NCBI RefSeq assembly: GCF_004343725.1
Contig: NZ_PTQW01000054.1
Span: forward strand, 1-37,241
Origin: Treponema sp. J25
GTDB taxonomy: Bacteria; Spirochaetota; Spirochaetia; Treponematales; Breznakiellaceae
Length of the DNA stretch: 37,241 nt
Direction: 5' to 3'
In this document: in pieces, positions 29,799-37,241 of the stretch
Position numbering within the stretch: the first letter of the stretch is position 1
How the letters are laid out: each line of letters begins with the position of its first letter
Made by a program: the position numbers and the translations under genes
The notes under the pieces: model-generated
What the model saw: the letters and a program-made list of their open reading frames with translations, nothing else
Database searches by the model: none
What the model was told of the DNA's origin: nothing

Positions 29799-30602
29799 TT
29801 ATAGTATAGCAAATAAAGATTGATGTGCCAGATAGTACACGGGGAGAGAGGGAAATTTTTTTTGTAACTCCAGGGTTAAAATATCCATACCGGGGGACTC
29901 ACTTTCTCCGTGGCCGAGAATGATAAGCCCCCTGGGGAAGCCCATCGCCTGGGCGTCCCGAAGGTATTCGGGTATTTCCCACTCTGGACCTTCCCCGTAT
30001 ACCACAAGATCAATGTTTTCTTTTTCGATGAGGGGAAGCACCAGGCTTCCCCCGCCCCGATACCCTACCGCCACAAGGGCCCGGCGAATGTACCAATCGG
30101 GGGAACCCATATACCGAAGGTGAGAAACACCCAGCTTTGTTTGAATATGGAAAAGAATATCCCCTAGCGGTTGCTGGAGGTCCACCACAGAATAGGCCGC
30201 TTCCTGAATGATTTCTTTCTGTTCCCACGCAAGGGCCCGGAGCACCCCGGCGGTAATCCGATCGGGAAGGGCCCGGTGAATCCCATCGTGGTAGCGATAC
30301 ACCACCATCTGGTTTTCTTTGAGGAACCTCTGCTTCTGCAGGTACACCGGGTCTCGTGTTCCCTGGGGGAGCTTCTCTGGGACCTGGTCCCGGTGACTAT
30401 ACCAGATTCCTTCATGGGTGATAATTAAATTGCACTTTCTGCGAAGCGCTTCCTGGCAGTGGTCCCAGCTTGCAAGAAAGGTAACCGCCACGCCGGTGAT
30501 GCGGGTCTCGGAGTTCCCTTCTACAAAACCGTCCACCGTATCCGGGGGCAGCAGTTCGATACCTGGTAACTCTTGGATGATATCTATAGCCCGATAGGTC
30601 AT
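29799..30602 (-). CDS. Nif3-like dinuclear metal centre protein
   Basis: A 267-residue member of the Nif3/GTP cyclohydrolase I type 2 family, a ring-forming metalloprotein. The metal-side motifs are diverged: NLIITHEGIWY replaces the usual H-H-P-L-x-W, and YRYHDGIHRALPDRI, YGEGPEWE and LILGHGESESPGMD supply other His/Glu ligands. Function in the family is not settled. AAGGA lies 9 bases upstream of the ATG. It follows argC by 29 bp on the same strand, so the two may share a transcript, although no pathway link is known. Confidence 0.85.
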   Translation of the reverse strand: MTYRAIDIIQELPGIELLPPDTVDGFVEGNSETRITGVAVTFLASWDHCQEALRRKCNLIITHEGIWYSHRDQVPEKLPQGTRDPVYLQKQRFLKENQMVVYRYHDGIHRALPDRITAGVLRALAWEQKEIIQEAAYSVVDLQQPLGDILFHIQTKLGVSHLRYMGSPDWYIRRALVAVGYRGGGSLVLPLIEKENIDLVVYGEGPEWEIPEYLRDAQAMGFPRGLIILGHGESESPGMDILTLELQKKFPSLPVYYLAHQSLFAIL

Positions 30603-30631
30603 GGGGAAATTCCTTCTCTTCCAGGGATTCG

Positions 30632-31585
30632 TTATTCGATAAGGCCCAGGCCTTCATCGAGCCCCAGGGCAATGTTCATGCACTGCATGGCCGCCCCCGA
30701 GGCTCCTTTGCCGAGATTATCAAGCCGACAGATAAGGAGGGCCTGCTCCTCATGGCCATAGACAAAGATCTCTGCCCGGTTCGTCCCATTACAGGCGGTG
30801 GGATCAAAGTATCCTGCCTCGGGAAGGGCCGCCTCTCCGAGGGGCTGGACCCGGACAAAGCGCTGTCCCGCATAATGGGCGCGGTAACAGCCGTGAATGT
30901 CTTCCAAACGCGGTTTTTTCGGCAGACTCCACAACTGGAGCGGAATGGCCACAGCCATTCCGCGTTCAAAATTCCCTATGATGGGGGTAAAAAGAGGGGC
31001 CACAGAAAGCCCCCCATGGAGGCGCATTTCCGGCACATGCTTGTGCTGGAGCGTAAGGGCGTAATGCCGGGCCGCTTCCATGCCCTTGCCGGCCCCTTCC
31101 ATCTGTTTGTAAGCTTCGATGAGCTTGTGCCCACCGCCAGAGTATCCCGTTACCGAGTGGCAGGTAACAGGATAATCGGAAGGAAGAAGAGCCATCTCCA
31201 CGAGGGGCCGAACAAGCAACACAAAGCCCGTGGCATGGCAGCCAGGAACGGCGATTCGTTTTGCCTTCCCAATGGCCTCTCGCTGGGAGTGGGAAAGCTC
31301 GGGAAGCCCATATACCCAGGCGGGGTTGGTCCTGTGGGCCGTACTGGCGTCAATCACGATAGTCCGATCATTTGCTACAAGCCCAACCGATTCTCGGCTT
31401 GCATCATCGGGGAGACAAAGGAAGGCCACATCCGCCTGGTTGAGCAATTTCCGCCGTTCCTCTATATCTTTCCGTTTTTCTGGATCAATCTGGAGAATTT
31501 CTAAGTCCGACCGGGCGGCAAGCCGGTCCATGATCTGGAGGCCCGTGGTTCCTGCCTGGCCATCCACAAACACCCGATATTTCAT
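30632..31585 (-). CDS. argC: N-acetyl-gamma-glutamyl-phosphate reductase (type 2)
   Basis: A 317-residue ArgC of the shorter type 2 form that reduces N-acetylglutamyl phosphate in arginine synthesis. VDGQAGTTGLQIMDRL is the NADP-binding turn; the catalytic Cys is in VPGCHATGFVLLVRP, and HKHVPEM supplies the active-site His. GYSGGGHKLIEAY is also conserved. No Shine-Dalgarno precedes the ATG. A TTGCCA/CATACT promoter (17-bp spacing, 31615-31620 and 31592-31597) would start transcription at or near the ATG itself, so the message may be leaderless. No other arginine genes are in the window. Confidence 0.93.
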   Translation of the reverse strand: MKYRVFVDGQAGTTGLQIMDRLAARSDLEILQIDPEKRKDIEERRKLLNQADVAFLCLPDDASRESVGLVANDRTIVIDASTAHRTNPAWVYGLPELSHSQREAIGKAKRIAVPGCHATGFVLLVRPLVEMALLPSDYPVTCHSVTGYSGGGHKLIEAYKQMEGAGKGMEAARHYALTLQHKHVPEMRLHGGLSVAPLFTPIIGNFERGMAVAIPLQLWSLPKKPRLEDIHGCYRAHYAGQRFVRVQPLGEAALPEAGYFDPTACNGTNRAEIFVYGHEEQALLICRLDNLGKGASGAAMQCMNIALGLDEGLGLIE

Positions 31586-31591
31586 AGGCTG

Positions 31592-31620
31592 AGTATGCCC
31601 AAAGAGACGGCTTTTGGCAA
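31592..31620 (-). promoter_or_regulatory. candidate argC promoter (leaderless start)
   Basis: On the minus strand TTGCCA (31620-31615), 17-bp spacer, CATACT (31597-31592). Only six bases separate the -10 box from the ATG. Confidence 0.45.
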
Positions 31621-31658
31621 TGTGTTGCTGCTTTTTGTTGCCGCCTTTGCGATAGGTG

Positions 31659-31687
31659 TTGCATATTGGTGCAGAGTTCTTTATCTT
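31659..31687 (+). promoter_or_regulatory. candidate msrC promoter
   Basis: TTGCAT (31659-31664), 17-bp spacer, TATCTT (31682-31687). GGAGAGGAG near 31735-31743 is the ribosome site. The promoter would be divergent from that of argC. Confidence 0.5.
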
Positions 31688-31752
31688 TTGATTCCTGAGA
31701 ATGAGGGCTTTTTTCAGGGAGCCCCGTATTGTGAAGGAGAGGAGCGCGTACC

Positions 31753-32223
31753 ATGGTGGATGCCCGTAGAATGGATACCTATGTTCAAATTTATGAGCTT
31801 TCTGAATCTCTTATAAAGGACACGAGTCCCGATCTTATTGCCGGTATGGCTACCTTGGTAGCCCTTCTCCATACAAACCTGCCCCACCATTTCTGGACGG
31901 GCTTTTATTTTGTGGCGGGCCCGGATGAACTCCATGTGGGTCCCTACCAGGGGTCCCTCGCCTGTCAGGTATTAAAAGGCCAGGGGGTTTGTCTGGCCTG
32001 CGCCACCAGTGGAAAGGCCATCGTGGTGCCCGATGTGCATACGTTCCCGGGGCATATTGCCTGTGATATTCGTTCTAAGAGTGAAATTGCCCTCCCGCTT
32101 AAAAAAGGAAACCAGGTCTTTGCGGTGCTTGATATCGATTCCGATAGGCTTGCCATGTTTGATGAAGATGATGTAGCTCCTCTCCAAAAACTGGTGGATC
32201 TTCTTATCCCTTTGATACCCTGA
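31753..32223 (+). CDS. msrC: free methionine-(R)-sulfoxide reductase (GAF type)
   Basis: A 156-residue GAF-domain enzyme of the fRMsr family that reduces free methionine R-sulfoxide. HHFWTGFYFVAG, LHVGPYQGSLAC, VVPDVHTFPGHIACDIRSKSEIALPL and VLDIDSDRL match the family. Cys80 and Cys104 have the spacing of the two catalytic Cys (24 residues); Cys71 is the likely third, one residue nearer than in E. coli, and Cys83 is extra. The start at 31753 has a good GGAGAGGAG site; Met7 is an alternative. The methylase gene follows 18 bp downstream. The role is oxidative damage repair, in line with the stress genes earlier in the window. Confidence 0.92.
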   Translation: MVDARRMDTYVQIYELSESLIKDTSPDLIAGMATLVALLHTNLPHHFWTGFYFVAGPDELHVGPYQGSLACQVLKGQGVCLACATSGKAIVVPDVHTFPGHIACDIRSKSEIALPLKKGNQVFAVLDIDSDRLAMFDEDDVAPLQKLVDLLIPLIP

Positions 32224-32241
32224 AAGAGGGGGAGCAGAGCA

Positions 32242-33453
32242 ATGTTCCTAGGAGAAGCCCCTTTGTTTGTTAAAAAGTCAGAAGCCCTTGCCGAGGGTCT
32301 CTTATCTGGGCAGGGGGGAGTCGAATTCCTCACAGACCGGGAAGGCATTGCAATAGCGGAAAACCCTGATTACCTGAGTACCCAACTTATTACGTACCTG
32401 GGAAATAAAAGGAATTTGCTTCCTTTTATTGCCGCAGGAATTGAGCGGGTCAGAAAAAAATTGCATTGTAAAAAGCTAAAAACCTTTGATGTTTTTGCCG
32501 GTTCAGGAATTGTCTCGCGACTTTTAAAGCAGTATTCCTCTGAGCTGTACTGCAATGATCTTGAAGAATATGCCACGGTGATAAATCAGTGCTATTTAAC
32601 CAACAGAGAAGATTTTCCTCAAAAAGAATTCGAAGAATATTTTTCCAGAATCCGGTGGACCCTGGAACACGAACCGCTCAGAGAAGGTTTTATAAGCCGC
32701 CTCTATGCCCCTCAGGACGATGCAAACATACAAAAGGGAGAGCGGGTTTTTTACACCCGAAGAAATGCCCAGTACCTGGATACGGCCCGGCAGCTTATTG
32801 CCCAGGTTCCTCAGCAGTTACAGAAGTTTTTCCTGGGCCCCCTGTTGTCCGAAGCTTCTATCCACGCAAACACCGCAGGGATTTTTAAGGGGTTTTATAA
32901 AAACAGACATACCGGGATAGGACAGTTCGGCGGTAGTAACCAGGATGCGCTGTATCGAATCAAAGGAGAGATTACCTTACCGTATCCGGTGTTAAGTAAT
33001 TTTTCCTGTTATTGCCAGGTCCTGAATGGGGATGCAAACAAAATATGCGAATCTGTCCCAGAGGTTGATGTGGCCTACCTTGATCCTCCCTACAATCAGC
33101 ATCCCTATGGATCTAACTACTTCATGCTTAATCTTATCGTCCAGTACCGGGAGCCAGAAGCCATCTCTCAGGTTTCTGGAATCCCAAAGGACTGGAAGCG
33201 GTCGGCCTATAATAGTCGACCCTCTGCGGTTCGAGCCCTGGCCGAAATAATAGAAAAAATACGGGCCAAATATGTACTGGTCTCTTTTAATTCAGAAGGT
33301 TTTATTTCTTTCCAGGAAATGCAGGGGCTTCTTCAAAAATATGGGCGCCTCGAAATTCTTGAGACCTCCTACAACGTGTTTCGGGGAAGTAGGAATCTCG
33401 CGAGCCGGCCCCTGCATGTAAAAGAGTATTTATATCTTTTGGAAAAATTTTAA
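32242..33453 (+). CDS. D12-class N6-adenine DNA methyltransferase (orphan)
   Basis: A 403-residue Dam-like methyltransferase. TYLGNKRNLLPFI (residues 51-63) is motif X, TFDVFAGSGIVSRLL (81-95) is motif I binding S-adenosylmethionine, and AYLDPPYNQHPYG (278-290) holds the catalytic DPPY motif. Residues 1-45 are an N-terminal extension of unknown role, and the large segment between motifs I and IV is the target-recognition region. No restriction endonuclease gene is adjacent, so it may be a solitary methylase for regulation or defence evasion, or one of a scattered system. GGGGGAG precedes the ATG. It is followed by a strong bidirectional terminator. Confidence 0.9.
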   Translation: MFLGEAPLFVKKSEALAEGLLSGQGGVEFLTDREGIAIAENPDYLSTQLITYLGNKRNLLPFIAAGIERVRKKLHCKKLKTFDVFAGSGIVSRLLKQYSSELYCNDLEEYATVINQCYLTNREDFPQKEFEEYFSRIRWTLEHEPLREGFISRLYAPQDDANIQKGERVFYTRRNAQYLDTARQLIAQVPQQLQKFFLGPLLSEASIHANTAGIFKGFYKNRHTGIGQFGGSNQDALYRIKGEITLPYPVLSNFSCYCQVLNGDANKICESVPEVDVAYLDPPYNQHPYGSNYFMLNLIVQYREPEAISQVSGIPKDWKRSAYNSRPSAVRALAEIIEKIRAKYVLVSFNSEGFISFQEMQGLLQKYGRLEILETSYNVFRGSRNLASRPLHVKEYLYLLEKF

Positions 33454-33472
33454 GTTGTTACTTTGCCGTACG

Positions 33473-33530
33473 AAAAAGGGAGCGGCTGTTCCTTGCAGCT
33501 GGAGCGCCTGCCAGCGGGCTCCCTTTTTTT
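33473..33530. terminator. bidirectional terminator between convergent genes
   Basis: AAAAAGGGAGC (33473-33483) pairs with GCTCCCTTTTT (33518-33528) around a long loop that can itself fold (GGCTG / CAGC). T-runs follow on both strands (TTTTTTT to 33530). It suits the ends of the methylase and AIM24 genes. Confidence 0.75.
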
Positions 33531-33564
33531 CGTCAAGGATTATCCAGGACGGAGTATTCAAGAA

Positions 33565-34248
33565 CTAGGAGTTCGCCGAGGGTTTGGGGAGATAGGGTTC
33601 CAGGACCTTGGCAAGGGACGGCAGGTTCCTGCTCTGGATCCAGATTGTGCCGGGCCCATAATATTCGCAGACGAGTCCTTCGCCACTGAATACGCTCGAC
33701 ATGAGTCCCCGGCTGGCGGTGCGTATTTTATATTGAACCGTTTCTTCAAAGGCGACGATGTGTCCCGCATCTACTTTGTAGTTTTCTCCTGCCTTGAGCG
33801 TTTTTTTGATAATAGCTCCGTAGGAAGAAAGAAACACCATTCCCCGACCGTGCAGGTGTTGGAGGAAAAGCCCTTCCCCTGAAAAGAGGGCCTTCATGGA
33901 CCCCTTGGTTTGTAGCTCTATGTCGGGACTGCTGGCCAGCCAGGCGCCGCCCTGGGCGAAAAGCCCATTCCCTTCTAGTTCTACTACCAGAATGTCGCCG
34001 GGGTAGGACGGTGCAAGGATAAGCTCGCTTCCATTCTCTTGAGCCGTAAAGAGCGAAGCAAAGATGTTTTCTCCGCCCAGGGCGGCGCCGATGGCCCCGA
34101 AAAACCCCTTGCCGGTGGTTTTAGCCTGGAGCTCCACGGAAGGGCTCATGGCCACCATGGCTCCGGCCTCGGCTTTAATTTGTTCTTGTGCATCAAGTAT
34201 GATATGAAGAGTAGAAAAAACGGGCGCATGGTGAATTTCGTACCGCAT
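33565..34248 (-). CDS. TIGR00266/AIM24 family protein
   Basis: A 227-residue soluble beta-sandwich protein of the TIGR00266/AIM24 family. Gly-rich strands recur in a fixed pattern: IKAEAGAMVAMSPSVELQAKTTG, IELQTKGSMKALFSGEGLFLQHLHGRGMVFLSSYG, VDAGHIVAFEETVQYKI and GLMSSVFSGEGLVCEYYGPGTIWIQSR. The cellular role is unknown; the mitochondrial relative AIM24 is linked to inner-membrane organisation. An AAAAGGAGG site precedes the ATG. It is convergent with the methylase and divergent from the CorA-like gene, so it appears to be monocistronic. Confidence 0.92.
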   Translation of the reverse strand: MRYEIHHAPVFSTLHIILDAQEQIKAEAGAMVAMSPSVELQAKTTGKGFFGAIGAALGGENIFASLFTAQENGSELILAPSYPGDILVVELEGNGLFAQGGAWLASSPDIELQTKGSMKALFSGEGLFLQHLHGRGMVFLSSYGAIIKKTLKAGENYKVDAGHIVAFEETVQYKIRTASRGLMSSVFSGEGLVCEYYGPGTIWIQSRNLPSLAKVLEPYLPKPSANS

Positions 34249-34485
34249 GATTGCCTCCTTTTGCTTTTTGTGGATCCGTGTTCTACAATGAGAGTAATGG
34301 GTCCTGGCCCCTTATGCAAGGGTTAAAGCTTTGTTTTAAGGGGTGATCGCAGGGGGCCTTTTGTGAAGAATAGCCTCCTGTGACAGAAATTGGGTAGCTT
34401 TTTTGTAGATTTTTTAAAGAGAAGAGCCGTTTTTACCCTATAGCAGAGGGTTTGTCACGGGAATATGAGGAAATAGGGGAGAACC

Positions 34486-35454
34486 ATGGTACGGAAATAC
34501 AGTTTTTCTCGGCAGGGTTTTGTAGAAAGCACTGATACTCCTGCCTTGTTACATTTCTTTGAGGTAACCCAGAAAGAGATGGATGAACTTGTAAATACCT
34601 ACAATCTCGATCCCCACAACATCGCTTCTGCCCTTGATCCTGAAGAAGTGGCCCGTCTGGAATATGACGATGAAACAGGTATTACCACCCTTATCTGGAA
34701 GGTCCCTACGACGATTAGATTGAATGAACTTTCATCGTTTAATGTAGTAACTATGGGGCTTTTTGTAATTGGAAGTATCATCATTGTTATCTCCGCAGAT
34801 GAATGTGGTTATTTTGGCTCCATCTCTGGCAAAAATGCGGCCCCCCGTCAAATCAATGATCCCTTCGATATCCTCTTGGTGATTATTGAACGGACTATCC
34901 GCCATTTTGTGGAACATCTGCGGGTTATCAAGATGCTGTCAAAAGAAATACAACAAAAGCTTAATAGCAGCATGGGAAATGAGTATCTTCTCCAGATGTT
35001 TTCGTTAAGCGAAATCCTCATTTACTATCTGGATGCCATTAACAGTAATCGGGTGGTATTGCAAAAATTAGCCCAGTTTATCCAGCATCATCAGATGGGG
35101 GATATGGATTTTCTCATGGACCTCCAGATAGAAGTAGAACAAGCGGCCCGGCAGGCGGAAATTTACTCAGAGGTTTTTACGGGGCTTATGGATGCCCGCG
35201 GGTCTATCGTTAATAATAACATGAATATGCTCATGAAAAAGCTTACCATTTTGAACAGTATCTTTTTGCCCCTTAACCTTATTGCCGGCATTGGGGGCAT
35301 GTCCGAATATACCATGATAACCGCAGGAATCCCCTGGCCGATTTCGTACGGCATTATGGCGGTAATTATGACTGTGCTTGGCGTTGTTTCCTATCGACTT
35401 CTGGATAAGATGCAAAATATTTCTGGGGAAAAACGGCGACTTTCAAAAAAATAA
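34486..35454 (+). CDS. CorA-family metal transporter with GMS in place of GMN
   Basis: A 322-residue CorA-like protein: a soluble N-terminal alpha/beta part, a long helix (about 200-260) and two C-terminal membrane helices (about 255-272 and 286-304). The pore-mouth signature GMN is changed: FLPLNLIAGIGGMSEYTMIT reads Gly271-Met272-Ser273. In well-studied CorA channels this Asn is the ion-dehydration site, so selectivity may differ; such GMSE variants do occur in other bacterial CorA relatives. AGGGGAG precedes the ATG. It stands alone, divergent from the AIM24 gene. The ion is unassigned (magnesium, zinc or other). Confidence 0.87.
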   Translation: MVRKYSFSRQGFVESTDTPALLHFFEVTQKEMDELVNTYNLDPHNIASALDPEEVARLEYDDETGITTLIWKVPTTIRLNELSSFNVVTMGLFVIGSIIIVISADECGYFGSISGKNAAPRQINDPFDILLVIIERTIRHFVEHLRVIKMLSKEIQQKLNSSMGNEYLLQMFSLSEILIYYLDAINSNRVVLQKLAQFIQHHQMGDMDFLMDLQIEVEQAARQAEIYSEVFTGLMDARGSIVNNNMNMLMKKLTILNSIFLPLNLIAGIGGMSEYTMITAGIPWPISYGIMAVIMTVLGVVSYRLLDKMQNISGEKRRLSKK

Positions 35455-35567
35455 TGGGATGCCATCTATATCAAGTATACCAGGTGGTAATATATTTGAG
35501 GGTCCCTGCGCCGAGGTTCGCTGGATTCATTAGGCCCTAAGTGCCGGACACTTTTGAAATAGCTCTT

Positions 35568-36728
35568 TTATTTCTTTTTGAGCAGGGCCGCAAAGGGATT
35601 GTAGGTGTCGTTCGCATCATCGCTGGCCATGTATTTTTGGGAAATCGCTTCTTCCTCAGCGGAGCTTGCAGGTTTAAGGGAAATGCGTTTTCGGTTGCTG
35701 TCCACCTCGAGCACCTGGACGGTGAGGGTCTGACCAATGCGGACCGCATCTTTTACATTATTGTATTTACCACCGCCACGGAGTTCTGACACATGCACGA
35801 GGCCATCCAATCCCGGCTCCAGGTTCACAAAGGCTCCGTAGTCGGTAATGCGAACCACTTTCCCTGAATGTTTTGAGCCTACAGGATACTTTTCCTCCGC
35901 CTTGTTCCAGGGGTCCTCCTGGAGGCTCTTCATGCTCAGGGTGATTTTTTCCGTGTTCCAATCTAGCTTGATGATTTCCGCCCGGATTTCCTGTCCTATT
36001 TGAAGGACCTTTCTGATATCCTCTACCCGTTCACGGCTGATTTCTGATACTGGCAGCAGGGCCTGAACTGCGCCAAGGTCCACAAAGGCGCCAAAATCCT
36101 GGATGGAAGTAACCTTCCCCGTGACGATAGCATGTTCTTTTAAGGTTTCCTTGAGCTTGGCGACCTTCTCTGCCTGCAGCGCTTCTTCTATGGCTCGATT
36201 GGAGACGATAAGGTTCCGGCCCCCATCCTTATATTCCTGGATTATAAAGGTAAGGTGTTTCCCAACCCAGCTTGAGGTATCTTCCGACCGTTTTAATCCC
36301 ATCTGAGAATAGGGGCAGAAGGCCCGCCCCTCGCCGATTTTTACTTCGTAGCCGCCCTTGATTTCTTTTTCGACGACCCCTTCCACGGGTATTTTGTTTT
36401 TATACGCCTGTTCCAGCAGGGAAAGATCAGTTTTGTCAGCGCTGAGGCGCCTTGTAAAATAGAGCTGTCCGTTTTGAGATTTTACAAAGAACACCCGGAT
36501 AGGGTCTCCTACTTTAACTGTGAGGTTTCCTTCTTTGTCCAGCACTTCCGCTTTATCTAAAATCCCTTCGCTTTTACCGCCGAGCTGAAGGAATACCGTG
36601 TCATCCGAAATATATTCAACGGTGGTTTCCACCATCTGGCCAATTTCGTATTTTTCCCTGCTTCCGAGGTTCTCTTTCATATAACGGGCGAAACTGTTGT
36701 CTGCTGCTTCTCTTGCGCGCTGTGCCAT
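35568..36728 (-). CDS. S1 RNA-binding protein (ribosomal protein S1-like, four domains)
   Basis: A 386-residue protein with four OB-fold S1 domains at about residues 28-94, 112-178, 198-268 and 283-353. The last two are the most canonical: VTGKVTSIQDFGAFVDLGAVQALLPVSEIS and HSGKVVRITDYGAFVNLEPGLDGLVHVSEL. The number of domains (four, not six as in E. coli S1) fits the shorter S1-like proteins of several phyla; it may act as S1 or an accessory S1-like protein. AAGGAG lies upstream of the ATG at 36728. The acidic/basic tail after residue 355 ends in KKK. Confidence 0.88.
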   Translation of the reverse strand: MAQRAREAADNSFARYMKENLGSREKYEIGQMVETTVEYISDDTVFLQLGGKSEGILDKAEVLDKEGNLTVKVGDPIRVFFVKSQNGQLYFTRRLSADKTDLSLLEQAYKNKIPVEGVVEKEIKGGYEVKIGEGRAFCPYSQMGLKRSEDTSSWVGKHLTFIIQEYKDGGRNLIVSNRAIEEALQAEKVAKLKETLKEHAIVTGKVTSIQDFGAFVDLGAVQALLPVSEISRERVEDIRKVLQIGQEIRAEIIKLDWNTEKITLSMKSLQEDPWNKAEEKYPVGSKHSGKVVRITDYGAFVNLEPGLDGLVHVSELRGGGKYNNVKDAVRIGQTLTVQVLEVDSNRKRISLKPASSAEEEAISQKYMASDDANDTYNPFAALLKKK

Positions 36729-36977
36729 AAAATAGCGGCTCCTTGTTCATAAACATTACGCTTCAGTATATCAGAAAAGAAATAGTCTGGGGAGTCCAGT
36801 TACAGGGTGAACGTGTTGTAGATAGATACGGTACCTTCCCTCGGGCAGTCCTTTTTGGTAACTATAGCCTCTGGGTTGCACTAACAAGCACCACCCCGGC
36901 ACTCCTCAGGGGCGTGCCAGCGCCCTTTGAAGGCCGTGGAACCCCTAGATGTCCCCAGGGTCCCATCCCCCGCTCGC

Positions 36978-37241
36978 CTACAGTTCTTCAATCTCCTCCC
37001 GGGAAAGGCCGGTCACCTCGGTAATAATATCAATCTCAATCCCCCGGGCCTTCATCCGCCGGGCGGTCTCCCGGCGGTTTTTTTCTTCGCCCAGGGCCAT
37101 GCCTTCTAAGCGACCTTCGTTGCGACCTTCTAAACGGCCTCTTTCTTCGCCTAACGTGAGGCCTTCTTTAAACCATTCCTGTTCTTTCTTCTTGATGGCA
37201 GTGGCTAACATGGTCGGTACCTCCTTAAGGGTACGAATCTC
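36978..37241 (-). CDS. Rpn-family nuclease, 3' end (cut by the window edge)
   Basis: The C-terminal 87 residues of a gene whose frame is open to the right edge (EIRTLKEVPTMLATAIKKKE), consistent with the PD-(D/E)XK Rpn/transposase_31 family, whose members end in a charged helical, repeat-rich tail. The tail here contains tandem tetrapeptides GRLE-GRNE-GRLE (DNA 37104-37139) flanked by GEER/GEEK, and finishes with TEVTGLSREEIEEL, a common ending. The nuclease core lies outside the window. An ATG at 37211 is preceded by AAGGAGG with 8-base spacing (37220-37226), a strong internal start within the frame. An independent small protein of 77 residues could therefore be made from the same gene. Confidence 0.72.
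   Translation of the reverse strand, partial: EIRTLKEVPTMLATAIKKKEQEWFKEGLTLGEERGRLEGRNEGRLEGMALGEEKNRRETARRMKARGIEIDIITEVTGLSREEIEEL

Noticed and set aside
31595-31816. 73-codon plus-strand frame with a hydrophobic start
   Set aside because: It has no ribosome site, overlaps the start of msrC and the promoter region, and is not supported by any family pattern.
33463-33882. 139-codon plus-strand frame after the methylase gene
   Set aside because: It runs through a strong terminator and antisense to the AIM24-family gene.
34374-34392. CCTGTGACAGAAAT upstream of the CorA-like gene as another copy of the palindrome
   Set aside because: Only the CTGT/ACAG part agrees; the centre differs and the distance to the start codon (about 100 bp) does not match the other copies.
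36743-37024. 93-codon plus-strand frame near the right edge
   Set aside because: Pro/Gly/Arg-rich translation without motifs, overlapping the real Rpn frame in antisense.
37104-37139. Short repeats as a CRISPR array
   Set aside because: Units are 12 bp with no spacers and are in frame inside a coding sequence. The 20-bp pair at 23341-23380 also lacks spacers.
1-37241. Prophage or integrative element covering the window
   Set aside because: No integrase, terminase, portal, tail or conjugation genes, and no tRNA attachment site; accessory genes are small modules between conserved housekeeping genes.

Overview
The window looks like a piece of a spirochaete chromosome, most likely from the Treponema lineage and possibly a thermophilic, plant-polysaccharide-degrading member such as Gracilinema (Treponema) caldarium. 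This assignment is inference. It rests on two lipoprotein xylanases (GH11 and GH10), the style of the housekeeping genes, moderate-GC core genes with good AGGAGG ribosome sites, and AT-rich accessory genes dropped between them. No rRNA, tRNA, CRISPR array or complete insertion sequence was found.

Layout. (1) 1-3900 is an AT-rich accessory strip: an unknown gene, a HepT/MntA toxin-antitoxin pair, a MazEF pair and an unknown exported protein. (2) 3950-7057 (minus) holds an RluA-family pseudouridine synthase behind a large protein that fuses a 12-helix MFS-like transporter to HEAT repeats. (3) 7339-13855 (minus) is a complete de novo pyrimidine operon after carbamoyl phosphate, pyrB-pyrI-pyrC-pyrF-pyrK-pyrD-pyrE. 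Its leader has a promoter, a U-rich 25-residue leader peptide and an intrinsic terminator, an arrangement strongly reminiscent of E. coli pyrBI attenuation. (4) 14022-14613 (minus) is a DUF2335 membrane protein with a small partner. (5) 14793-16934 holds a beta-CASP metallo-beta-lactamase RNase and RlmB. (6) 17011-18350 (minus) is a peroxide-stress cluster: OhrR, glutathione peroxidase and a desulforedoxin-like protein, with a clear inverted-repeat operator. (7) 18431-19187 is a VapBC-type cassette. (8) 19504-23193 holds a DUF1284 protein and the two xylanases. (9) 23569-28048 holds an MBL hydrolase, glycogen phosphorylase and SrkA kinase. (10) 28253-31585 (minus) holds a stomatin-like SPFH protein, NfeD, a Nif3-like protein and ArgC. 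(11) 31753-33453 holds free-methionine sulfoxide reductase and an orphan D12-class adenine methylase. (12) 33565-36728 holds an AIM24/TIGR00266 protein, a GMN-less CorA relative and a four-domain S1 protein. (13) The right edge carries the 3' end of an Rpn-family nuclease gene.

The observations most worth following are these. A 17-bp imperfect palindrome (TGTCTGTTTACAGAACA) recurs upstream of four promoters. For mazEF, the exported protein and vapBC it ends 67-68 bp before the start codon. A fourth, degenerate copy precedes the pyr promoter in the same orientation. The pyrBI leader appears to combine a possible reiterative-start sequence with translation-coupled attenuation in a spirochaete. 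The Rpn gene has a strong internal Shine-Dalgarno and in-frame ATG ahead of a tetrapeptide-repeat tail, as expected for an intragenic antitoxin.
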